In this document: in pieces, positions 13,445 through 21,932 of the stretch
Layout: each line of letters begins with the position of its first letter
Position numbering within the stretch: the stretch's first letter is position 1
Origin: a virus
IMG/VR virus record: IMGVR_UViG_3300018081_000011
Coordinates: 1 to 30,341 of that record
DNA length: 30,341 nucleotides
Direction: 5' to 3' (one strand)
Notes under the pieces: generated by a model
Database searches by the model: none
What the model saw: the letters and a program-made list of their open reading frames with translations, nothing else
Told to the model about the DNA's origin: nothing
Made by a program: the position numbers and the translations under genes

Positions 13445-15754
13445 ATGGCGGCTCTCAGCGCCACCACCTCGCAGCGCGATTTCTCCGCTGGCGAGGTTGA
13501 TGTCGAAGTCAAGCGCGACGACACCAACCCTCTGATGCGGGCCGGGGCTCGCCAGATGAGCAACTGGCGCATCCTCAACACCAGGGGCCTGGCCAACCGC
13601 CCAGGCCGCCGCGCAATCTTCCCGGAGACCGGGCGAGTCGAGCGAGTGACGATGAAGCCAGGGAGCACGTTCTTCCTGGCGTTCGGCCCAGCGACTCTGC
13701 GGGTCTATGACGAAAACGGCGCCATGGTCTTTGGCGTCGGGGGCAGGTCGTGGAGCAATTCGAGTATCAGGTTCATCCGATGGGCCGTAATCGGCCTGTC
13801 GATCTACATCGCGTTTGAAGGCGCCCAACCGAGCGTTCTGACCTGGGATGGCGTGGCAACGTGGAGCGAGGCGACATTTGCCGAGACGGTTACGCTGGGC
13901 AATCAGAAGCGGACATTCTTCTACCGAATTTCTCCGCTCGGCATCACCATGAAGCCGTCCACACGCTCGGTCGGGGCCGGGGCTACGCTTACGTTCAGTG
14001 CGGGCATGAATTTGACGGCGGCGCACGTCGGAACTCGCATGCGATTCGTCGGGCGGCAAGTGCTGATCACGGCCGTCGCCAGCGCCGTCAGTGCGACGGC
14101 TACCATCGAAGAGACACTGCCGGCTTCTCAGGTTTTGGCATTTACCCCTGATCCGATCGACACATTCTCGATCGGGGATGTTGTGCAAGGGACTGTCACG
14201 AATTCCAAAGGGATTGTAACGCAGATCAATTCCGGCGCGAAGCAGATCACGGTCCAGCTTCTAACCGTGCCCACCACTCCGACGCAGGTACGCGGTAACG
14301 TTCTCAGCGTCTTTGCGTTCGTGACACCGGAAGTGGTAGTGGGTCCTGGTGGTTCTCTTCCGCTCGTTGGCGTTACACCGGTTGGCAACCCGGAGGCGGT
14401 GACAATTTGGGACGACGAGGTCATGAATGCTCTTCGGGGATGGCCCGCGTCGGTGTTCTCCGATCAGAACCGCCTCGGCTTTTGCAATTTTCCGAGCGTC
14501 CCGCGCTCCATCGGCTGGTCCGCGATTGGTTTGCCGACCGATCTCTATCCCGATGCGCAGACCGGCAACGCTATATTCGAACTGGCTCCGGAGCAATGTC
14601 AGGTCTTTGATGTCGTGCCAGGGGCGGAATCGTCCGAGTTCGTGTTCACCGACAAAGGTATCTGGTACATCGCAATCTCGGCGACCAACCCCTTGAGACC
14701 TGGATCGGTGGGATTCCAGCGCGTATCGAGCGATGTTTGCGCCAATGTGCAGCCGCGCATCGTTCAAGACCTCATTCTCTATCTCACTACCGGCCTCATT
14801 CAGTTGATGGCGGTCATTCCCGTGGGTGCGACCAATCGGCCCTATACAACAAAAGACTTGACCGAGCAGCGAACGCATCTGTTCGAGGACCCGATCGCCA
14901 TTGCGGTACCCAACTCGGCCGGACTGGGCTTTGCGGAACGCTACATCTACGTGCTCAATGCCAGCGGCGACCACGTCGTCGTAGGCAGGCTACAGACCGT
15001 AGACGGTCAGATCAGCGCCCAGAGCACGGTCGGGTGGGTTCCGTGGAAGCCAGGCGGCTCTGGTAACATCCTCTGGATTTCGTCATTGGGGGAAAGCGTC
15101 GTTTTCGTGACTCAATACTTTCCGGACGGCGTTACTCCGGTTCAGATTGTCGAGGGTCTTGACAACGCGATTTATCTCGACGCCGGAATGCTCGTGAATG
15201 CCGCCCCGCCCGCGCTCACTCCGCCAGTAGGCAAGGGACCTTTATGGTGGGTTGGAGCAGGATCGGTAGACCTGATGGATCAGGTCACGCGCATGATGGG
15301 AACGTACCAGGTCGATGCCGATGGGTTCATCATCCCGCAGAACAACGGCGGCGAGGATTTGACGGCGGCGTCCTTGATCGCTGGCTTCGCGTGGGACGCA
15401 GTGCTGGAGCCGTTCATTCCGCCAGTCCAGGCGGGGCAGGACATATCGCAGCGGATGGAACCGCGATTGATCGAGCAGGCGCAGGTTTATGTGATGAACT
15501 CGACCGGGTTTGCGATGACAACGTTGTACAGCGGGCAATCGGGACCGGCGCTTCCGGCATTGGGGGCGGCAATGGCTACCCGTCGAATCCCGACATGGAA
15601 CCAGGGCGAGGATGCAACCTTGCCGCCGCCGCTGCGCGAGCAAAGCTATCTCGACAGGCCGCTCGGGCGCTCGCACGACCCGCGCTGGGCCGTGGTCAAG
15701 GAGACGCCGGGGCCGATCACGGTGCTGGAAATCGCAACCAGGGTCACGGTGTGA
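13445..15754 (+). CDS. Tail tubular protein B (T7 gp12-like nozzle)
   Basis: A 769-residue beta-rich protein. The opening is diagnostic: TSQRDFSAGEVDVEVKRDD, then NWRILNTRGLANRPGRRAIF (the 'N...lp.GgltrRPGtrf' element of nozzle proteins). The body alternates strands typical of a propeller-like platform (FIRWAVIGLSIYIAFEGAQ, FVFTDKGIWYIAI, ERYIYVLNASGDHVVVGRL). The product would form a hexameric nozzle below the gp11-like ring, closing the tail tube and carrying fibres. Its stop overlaps the next ATG. The length fits the family (about 700-900). Confidence 0.82.
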   Translation: MAALSATTSQRDFSAGEVDVEVKRDDTNPLMRAGARQMSNWRILNTRGLANRPGRRAIFPETGRVERVTMKPGSTFFLAFGPATLRVYDENGAMVFGVGGRSWSNSSIRFIRWAVIGLSIYIAFEGAQPSVLTWDGVATWSEATFAETVTLGNQKRTFFYRISPLGITMKPSTRSVGAGATLTFSAGMNLTAAHVGTRMRFVGRQVLITAVASAVSATATIEETLPASQVLAFTPDPIDTFSIGDVVQGTVTNSKGIVTQINSGAKQITVQLLTVPTTPTQVRGNVLSVFAFVTPEVVVGPGGSLPLVGVTPVGNPEAVTIWDDEVMNALRGWPASVFSDQNRLGFCNFPSVPRSIGWSAIGLPTDLYPDAQTGNAIFELAPEQCQVFDVVPGAESSEFVFTDKGIWYIAISATNPLRPGSVGFQRVSSDVCANVQPRIVQDLILYLTTGLIQLMAVIPVGATNRPYTTKDLTEQRTHLFEDPIAIAVPNSAGLGFAERYIYVLNASGDHVVVGRLQTVDGQISAQSTVGWVPWKPGGSGNILWISSLGESVVFVTQYFPDGVTPVQIVEGLDNAIYLDAGMLVNAAPPALTPPVGKGPLWWVGAGSVDLMDQVTRMMGTYQVDADGFIIPQNNGGEDLTAASLIAGFAWDAVLEPFIPPVQAGQDISQRMEPRLIEQAQVYVMNSTGFAMTTLYSGQSGPALPALGAAMATRRIPTWNQGEDATLPPPLREQSYLDRPLGRSHDPRWAVVKETPGPITVLEIATRVTV

Positions 15755-16263
15755 TGGGAACAGCAGCAGGCGGCGCATCCGGGGCATCGATCGCGGGGCT
15801 GGGCTTTGCGGCGGCGTCTTCGATCGCCAAAGGCTTCGGCACCCAGGCCGCCGATGAGTTTCAAGCGGACCGTGCAACGCGCGCCGCCGAACTCGGACGG
15901 ACGCAGGCTGCGCTGACTGACGTGACCTACCGCGAGAATCTCGACACGACGCTCGGCAACATCGACGCGATCCGGGCCGCCGCGCATATCGACCCAACGT
16001 CGCCGACGACCGCCGCGCTGCGCGACTACAACACGAGGCTATCGGATCGGCAACGCATGGCCGCGGTGGGTTCGCTCCGCCAACAGGCGTCCGAGGACGA
16101 GGCCGGCGCGACCTATCTGCGCAAGGCCGGCGACTTCGCCTTGAAGATGGGCTTCCTTGACGCGGCGGCGAAGGTCGCAGGCGGGATCGGGTTGGGCCTC
16201 AGTAGTTCAAGTGGATTGTCGAGCAGTTCCGGGAATCCACTTAAGCTGGGGGCGCTCTACTGA
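15754..16263 (+). CDS. Internal virion protein (gp14-position)
   Basis: A 169-residue protein starting on the nozzle-gene stop. The first 30 residues are Gly/Ala/Ser-rich and hydrophobic (ASIAGLGFAAASSIAKGFG). Then come long charged helices (EFQADRATRAAELGRTQAAL and SDRQRMAAVGSLRQQASEDE). A small Ala-rich N-terminal membrane-like segment followed by a coiled coil is the usual make-up of T7 gp14-type ejection proteins. ATG 15754 overlaps the upstream TGA and its TGA overlaps the next ATG, which shows coupling within the ejection module. Assignment is by position and composition. Confidence 0.65.
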   Translation: MGTAAGGASGASIAGLGFAAASSIAKGFGTQAADEFQADRATRAAELGRTQAALTDVTYRENLDTTLGNIDAIRAAAHIDPTSPTTAALRDYNTRLSDRQRMAAVGSLRQQASEDEAGATYLRKAGDFALKMGFLDAAAKVAGGIGLGLSSSSGLSSSSGNPLKLGALY

Positions 16264-17924
16264 TGGTTGATCTCCCGCAGGTCAGGAACGATGTGCCGCA
16301 GGTCCGACCGCCGAACTCCCCGGTGAGTCCAGGGCAGATTGCGCAACCCTATGCGCAGGTTTCATCGCTACTCGAAAGCGCCAGCAAAGAGGCCGAGGCG
16401 GTCGCCAAGCCGCTCGCGCGCGAAGCCGGTATCCAGGCCGTCACGCGCGATGCCGATGGCAACATGCAAGTCGAGAGGCTTCCGATCGTCGGGCCTGCGG
16501 CGAAAGACTTTAGCGATGCGGTAAAGTGGTCGGCGTTTGCGCAAAGCGCAGGCGAGGCGAGGCGTGCAGACCTTGTGCTCGCGAGGAAGTACCAGTATGA
16601 CCCGGATGGTTATCTGCGGGCCGCCGATGCGTTTCGGAAGGATTACGTTCAAAAGATAACGAAGGTTGCTGGTCCCGAAGTCGGCGTCGAACTCAGCCGC
16701 GCGATCGATGGCATCACCACACAGCAATTCAACAGCATCCTGGCACAACAGCAGGCGAAGATACGGCGCGACTTCGACCACGACACCGCGGCAATGATCA
16801 CGAACGATACGGTTGATCTTCAAAACCTCATCAAGACCGGCGGCCTGGATACCCCGGCGGGTAAGCAGGAGTTCGTTCGGCTCACCAATCGTATCGCCAA
16901 CACGTACCATCAGCGCTCGGCCAATCCGATCCTCGGTGCCCCCCCTGGAGAAACCGCACTCAAGCTCAAGCAATTCGATCAGCAGGTCGGTGCCTCGCTG
17001 TTCGCATCAGGCATCAGGAAAATCTTGAACGATCCCGATGGCGGCATTGAGAAAGCGCAGGCCGCAATCGACGCCAACTTTGATGACCAATCCGTCCCGG
17101 CAACCCAGCGCGTCGAGAACCGGGCTGTTGCGCTGGATACAATCAAGGAGATCACGCAGGATCGCGTTCGTTCTGCAAACATGGCGGTCCAGCAGCAAAA
17201 GCAGTACGACGAAGCTTTTGAGCAAAGGGTTATCGGCTCAACGACCCTCGGTGCAGAGCGGATGACGTTGGACCAAATCAAGAAAGACCCATACGCCTCG
17301 GCGGCGGCAAAGATGAAGATGGAGAACTATGTCAAGCGCGAGGGGATGCCGGAACCGTTAGCGCGCACTTCAAACGAAAGGGCCATAGGCCTCATCCGTC
17401 AAATCCGCTCCGGAGAGATGGGAACCAACGGCAAAATCTATGACGCCTATGATGCGGGCGAACTCAACAAAGCCGACTTCAACTTCGTCAATGGCGAATT
17501 CGAGAAACTGCGTGGGCCAGGCGGCGAGAAACTTGGCCAAGCCAAGAAATCGTTTTTCGATGCAGTCAAGACATCGATTACAAAATCCAACCCCCTGCTG
17601 GGTACACTAGATAAAAGCGGGGACCTTCAGCTCTATCGCTTCGAGCAGGACGTGGCTGCGAAGATGGACGAGTATCGCAATACTACTGGCAAAGACCCCT
17701 ACGACTTGCTCAATCCAAACAAGCCAGATTTCATGGGAACTTCAGCGGCATTGCAGCAATACCAGGTGCCGATCGAGCAATCGATGCGGAACATCGCCAA
17801 CCAGTTCCGACGACCGCCCCCGCCACCCGCGGTTGCGCTACCGCCGTCAACCCAGCCAGCGGGGGCGGTCCCACCCAAGGCCAGGGAGACGCCTGATCAA
17901 GTTCTAAAGCGCTTGGGTCTGTAG
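16263..17924 (+). CDS. Internal virion protein (gp15-position)
   Basis: A 553-residue, mostly helical, soluble protein in the gp15 slot. Features include VSSLLESASKEAEAVAKPLA near the start, repeated Gln-rich helices (NSILAQQQAKIRRDFDHDTA) and QRVENRAVALDTIKEITQDR. The C-terminal part is Pro-rich (RRPPPPPAVALPP) and ends in a short helix ETPDQVLKRLGL. Such proteins line the ejected channel that carries DNA across the cell envelope. There are no catalytic motifs and no signal peptide. It begins in the stop of the previous gene and ends two bases before the 1319-residue gene. Confidence 0.65.
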   Translation: MVDLPQVRNDVPQVRPPNSPVSPGQIAQPYAQVSSLLESASKEAEAVAKPLAREAGIQAVTRDADGNMQVERLPIVGPAAKDFSDAVKWSAFAQSAGEARRADLVLARKYQYDPDGYLRAADAFRKDYVQKITKVAGPEVGVELSRAIDGITTQQFNSILAQQQAKIRRDFDHDTAAMITNDTVDLQNLIKTGGLDTPAGKQEFVRLTNRIANTYHQRSANPILGAPPGETALKLKQFDQQVGASLFASGIRKILNDPDGGIEKAQAAIDANFDDQSVPATQRVENRAVALDTIKEITQDRVRSANMAVQQQKQYDEAFEQRVIGSTTLGAERMTLDQIKKDPYASAAAKMKMENYVKREGMPEPLARTSNERAIGLIRQIRSGEMGTNGKIYDAYDAGELNKADFNFVNGEFEKLRGPGGEKLGQAKKSFFDAVKTSITKSNPLLGTLDKSGDLQLYRFEQDVAAKMDEYRNTTGKDPYDLLNPNKPDFMGTSAALQQYQVPIEQSMRNIANQFRRPPPPPAVALPPSTQPAGAVPPKARETPDQVLKRLGL

Positions 17925-17926
17925 TT

Positions 17927-20900
17927 ATGGCCGGCCGCATCGAGACGCTTCAGGCGAGTGGGTTCAGCGAGGATGAAATCTCTGCCTGGGCAGCTCCACG
18001 GCGCAAGGCGCTTCAGGACGCCGGCTTTCCCGACAACGAGATTGACGCCTACTTCACTGGCGGCGTCGTAGCGCCAGCCACAATCCCGCAAGCGTTCCAC
18101 GATCGCATCGCCGCTGGCGAGGAAGCGGGGAAGCGCGAGGGCGGTTTGATACAGACCGTCCCGCAGTTTGCCAACATGATCATGACGCCGGAAGGTCGCG
18201 GCAGGCTATGGGAGGCCGTGAAGCAATATCCATCCGAGTTTATCAAAGGGACGATTGAGACCCTTAAAGTCCCTGGGAAGGTTGCGAGCGGAGAACTCGA
18301 CCTCAACACCGAGGAAGGCATGGATCAGGCGCTCGGTCTTGGCATGCTGATCGGACTCGGGCGCTTCAGCAAGATAAATAAGACCGGCAAGACATCCGGC
18401 TTGGCCGTCGCCAACGGCGAGCCCATTGCGCGGGTAGAGAAGTCGCCGACCGGTGAGGTGTTCGATCAGGTTATCGGAGGGCTGCCGGAGTCGCAGCATT
18501 TCGTGGACGCGGCGAGGGTTATTGCTCCGGAGCAAGCCCCGCCATCCACGCGGCTCGCGCCTATGGCAGCAAGAGGGGAGCAGGTTTCTATTGATCTTCC
18601 TCCTCCATCTCCACCGAGGTATGTGCAGGATAAGCTACTGAAGCTCTACGAAGAATTCGGCCGGCTTCCCGCCGAAGTGGCGCACGACGCACAGACCGAT
18701 CCCGTCATCCTACAAAGGCTGTTATCGAAGGACCCGCGTGATATTCCTTATATCGAGGCGGCAAGCCCACAAAGTATAGGTGCCAAGTTTGAGCAGGATA
18801 TGTGGCACATACCGCTAATGTCCTCCGGGAAGGAGGCCGGTCGGCTTGAGTTCATCCTCGGCGATATGTATGGCAACAATGCCGACAAAGTCGCAACAAT
18901 CAGAGGCATCTATTTGACGGAAGAGAGCAGGGGACAAGGATTGGCGACGAGCGCCTACGAGAAGTTAGCGCGTTGGGCAATCGATTCAGGACGTATTCTC
19001 AAAAGCTCCGCGGCGGGAGATTTGAAGCCTACAAGTGAAATGATTTATGACAGACTATCGGATCGTGGTTTTGATGTTCGCAAGACGACCAACGAATTTG
19101 GTCGATCCAGTTACGAAGTTGTAGCCGCGCCCCCCAAGTCCGATATGGGCGGGGCCGGGGGTGGTCAGCCGCCACAAGGACCGGCCGCCGCGACTGTCGC
19201 ATCCCAGCCCCAATTGCCAGGCGGCGCCGGCACTCCGCCGCCCGCAGCCGGAACTCCCGCACTCCCTGCGGCCCCGCCCGGTGGGGTTCCCCCAACGCCT
19301 CCTCCTGCTGCTGCACCGCCAGCCGCTCCACCGCCCCCCGGCGCCCCCATGACACTGGCGGGAGCGCAGCAGGCCATCCACAGCAAGATCAACATCGGGG
19401 GCCGCGGCCAAGGCTACACGCTGAGCCAGTCCTACCGGGATTTTGTTGACGATCTGTACCCGCTGAAGGGATACAGCGAGGATGCCTATCAGGCCGCGCG
19501 CCGCACGAGAGGCGATGTCGGCCGAGCGAATTACTTTCTTGAGCAGAGCACGACCGACTTCAACACCTACCGAAACAATGGCCCATCGCTGCGAGAAGTT
19601 CTTGAGCCCGTGCGTGACGATCTTGACGGCTTGCGCGATTACCTGGCCGCGAAGCGCGCGATGGAATTGGAAGGCCGCGGCATCAACTCGGGCTTCGATC
19701 CTGCCGCGGCGCAGATGGTAGTCACCGCGGGCCAGCGTCAATATGGTCGGGTCGGGCAGCAGCTTGTCGATTACCAGAACCGCGTGCTCGCCTACTTGCG
19801 TGATGCTGGCGTTATCACGGATCACCAGTACCGCGCCATAACTGACGCGAACAAGTCTTACATCCCATTCAACCGGGCGATCCAGCCCGACGACATCATG
19901 GGACATCGCCAAGGCGGTGGCCTAGGTGCGGGCGACCCGATCAAGCGGCTGGTTGGCTCGGATCGCGATATTGTCGATCCGCTCGAAAGCATCATCAAGA
20001 ACACGTACATTTACGTGGCGGTCGCCGAGCGCAATGCCGCCGGGCTAACGCTGATCGACGAACTTCAGAGACAGGGATACCGAGCGACCAACCCGGCGCC
20101 CGATGCGCGCGACAAGATCGGCGCTTACCGCAATGGCCAACGCGTCGAAATGGCGGTCGATGATCCGGAACTCGTGACGGCATTCAAAGCGCTAGACCGG
20201 GACACCGTTGGCATAATCGCAAAAATCCTGTCTTACCCGGCAAGCTGGCTGCGCGCGGGCGCGATCCTCACGCCGGAATTTATGACGCGCAACCCAATGC
20301 GCGACCTGCTGTCTGCCTTTGTCTTTTCCGCGCGGGGGATTTTCTCTCCAATCGATACCGCCAAGGGATTAGTTGGCGTGCTGCGGCGGGACGCGGATTG
20401 GCAGAACTGGATCAAGTCTGGGGGGGCTAATTCAACCCTAGTAGGGCTCGATCGGCAATATCTACAGGAGAGCCTAGCGAAGCTCAATGCCGGCACCGGC
20501 CTCATGAACCGGTCATGGAACGTCATCAAGAGCCCGATCGAAGGCTTGCGTATGATCTCGGAACTGACCGAGAACGCGACCCGCCTTGGCGAGTTCAAGA
20601 AGGTGATGCAGGGACAGGTCGGAAAGGACGTGATGGAAGAGGCCGCCTTTTCATCCCGCGAAGTGACACTGGACTTCGCCCGCATGGGCGCCAAGATGCG
20701 CTCGTGGAACGCAATCAGCGCGTTTGCAAACGCTCATATTCAAGGTCCCGACCGTCTCGCCCGCGCCTTCCTTGATCGGCCAATCAATACCTCGGCCAAG
20801 GTGCTTGCCGGTATTACCGCCCCTTCCGCCCTTCTGTGGTGGGCCAACCACGACGACGAGCGCTACAAGGAACTACCGGCCTGGCAGAAAGACCTGTTCT

Positions 20901-21886
20901 GGATCATCCCGACCGACCAATGGGAACCCATTTCCGCGGCCGATGCAGCCGGCAAGCCAGCGCACCTTCTGCGGCAGCGCGGCGACCAATGGGAGTTCAA
21001 CAACGGCAACATCTGGCGTATTCCAAAGCCGTTTGAAATCGGGGTCATTTTCGGCTCCGGGGTCGAACGGGCGCTCGATTATATGTACGGCAACAACCCG
21101 GAAGCATTCGACGGCTTCGCCAAGTCGGTTATGAATACGCTTATCCCGAACGTCATCCCGACCATCGCTGTGCCTCTTTACGAACAATGGGCCAATCGCT
21201 CGACCTTCACCGACCGGACGCTGATCCCCGCCTATGTCGAGAAACAGCTGCCAGAGTACCAATACACGCCCTACACGACCGAGCTAAGCAAGAAACTCGG
21301 GCAGACGATCAGCGCCTTCCCAGGTATGCGGACGGCGGCCATAGAGCCGGGCAATGTGGCGGGTCCGATGGCGAGGGGACTTACCACGCCTATCCTCATC
21401 GAGAACTACGTTCGGGCATGGAGCGGCGGCCTCGGCATGTACGTCGTGCAGGGCACGGATGCGCTGATGCGCAAGGCCGGCGTCCTTCCCGATCCCATCA
21501 AGCCGACCGACACGCTGGCCGACGTTCCATTCGTCAAGGCGTTTGTCGTTCGCTACCCTTCGGCCTCAACGGAATCCATTCAGCGATTCCACGACGACTA
21601 CCAGGAGAACAAGCGCTATTTCGATACTTGGACGGCCAAGGCAAAAGAGGGCGACGTAGAGGCAATGGCGCGTATCCAGGCGGCCGGCGGCGACACGATG
21701 TTCGTCCAACTCGACAAGATCAATGAGACCATATCCGAGCACTCCAAACTGGTCCGCGATATCTACAAATACCCAATGCCTGCCGAGGAGAAACGCCAGT
21801 TGATTGACCAACTCTACTATTCCATGATTGAAATTGCGAAGACGGGACGGGAAGTCGCCCGTCAGGCGAAGCAGACATTGCAATAA
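17927..21886 (+). CDS. Giant polyvalent ejection protein with GNAT-like domain
   Basis: A 1319-residue protein in the gp16 position. Residues 1-46 hold two short repeats (LQASGFSEDEISAW and LQDAGFPDNEIDAYF) seen at the start of large phage internal proteins. About 285-390 is a GNAT acetyltransferase-like domain: LEFILGDMYGNNADKVATIR, then LTEESRGQGLATSAYEKLAR with the acetyl-CoA loop RGQGLA at 335-340. About 405-475 is a Pro/Ala/Gly linker. After this comes a large helical region with LRAGAILTPEFMTRNPMRDL (about 775-793), matching the large polyvalent protein-associated LPD38 domain. The rest is helical to the end. No lytic transglycosylase motif was seen. It is probably packaged and injected, delivering the acetyltransferase early in infection. 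Confidence 0.75.
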   Translation: MAGRIETLQASGFSEDEISAWAAPRRKALQDAGFPDNEIDAYFTGGVVAPATIPQAFHDRIAAGEEAGKREGGLIQTVPQFANMIMTPEGRGRLWEAVKQYPSEFIKGTIETLKVPGKVASGELDLNTEEGMDQALGLGMLIGLGRFSKINKTGKTSGLAVANGEPIARVEKSPTGEVFDQVIGGLPESQHFVDAARVIAPEQAPPSTRLAPMAARGEQVSIDLPPPSPPRYVQDKLLKLYEEFGRLPAEVAHDAQTDPVILQRLLSKDPRDIPYIEAASPQSIGAKFEQDMWHIPLMSSGKEAGRLEFILGDMYGNNADKVATIRGIYLTEESRGQGLATSAYEKLARWAIDSGRILKSSAAGDLKPTSEMIYDRLSDRGFDVRKTTNEFGRSSYEVVAAPPKSDMGGAGGGQPPQGPAAATVASQPQLPGGAGTPPPAAGTPALPAAPPGGVPPTPPPAAAPPAAPPPPGAPMTLAGAQQAIHSKINIGGRGQGYTLSQSYRDFVDDLYPLKGYSEDAYQAARRTRGDVGRANYFLEQSTTDFNTYRNNGPSLREVLEPVRDDLDGLRDYLAAKRAMELEGRGINSGFDPAAAQMVVTAGQRQYGRVGQQLVDYQNRVLAYLRDAGVITDHQYRAITDANKSYIPFNRAIQPDDIMGHRQGGGLGAGDPIKRLVGSDRDIVDPLESIIKNTYIYVAVAERNAAGLTLIDELQRQGYRATNPAPDARDKIGAYRNGQRVEMAVDDPELVTAFKALDRDTVGIIAKILSYPASWLRAGAILTPEFMTRNPMRDLLSAFVFSARGIFSPIDTAKGLVGVLRRDADWQNWIKSGGANSTLVGLDRQYLQESLAKLNAGTGLMNRSWNVIKSPIEGLRMISELTENATRLGEFKKVMQGQVGKDVMEEAAFSSREVTLDFARMGAKMRSWNAISAFANAHIQGPDRLARAFLDRPINTSAKVLAGITAPSALLWWANHDDERYKELPAWQKDLFWIIPTDQWEPISAADAAGKPAHLLRQRGDQWEFNNGNIWRIPKPFEIGVIFGSGVERALDYMYGNNPEAFDGFAKSVMNTLIPNVIPTIAVPLYEQWANRSTFTDRTLIPAYVEKQLPEYQYTPYTTELSKKLGQTISAFPGMRTAAIEPGNVAGPMARGLTTPILIENYVRAWSGGLGMYVVQGTDALMRKAGVLPDPIKPTDTLADVPFVKAFVVRYPSASTESIQRFHDDYQENKRYFDTWTAKAKEGDVEAMARIQAAGGDTMFVQLDKINETISEHSKLVRDIYKYPMPAEEKRQLIDQLYYSMIEIAKTGREVARQAKQTLQ

Positions 21887-21892
21887 GCCACG

Positions 21893-21904
21893 GTGCGTTG
21901 CCCG
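21893..21904 (+). promoter_or_regulatory. 12-bp element 40 bases before tail fibre, copy 2
   Basis: GTGCGTTGCCCG, identical to 12760-12771 and with the same 28-base gap to the following ATG. It lies in the 46-base gap after the giant ejection protein gene. Confidence 0.3.
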
Positions 21905-21932
21905 TTTTTGCCGTCCCGGTATTCGGTACGGC

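Noticed and set aside
17927-21886. Lytic transglycosylase in the giant ejection protein (as in T7 gp16)
   Set aside because: No ES-x-x-x-P/GLxQ-type catalytic signature seen; the recognisable parts are GNAT-like and LPD38-like.
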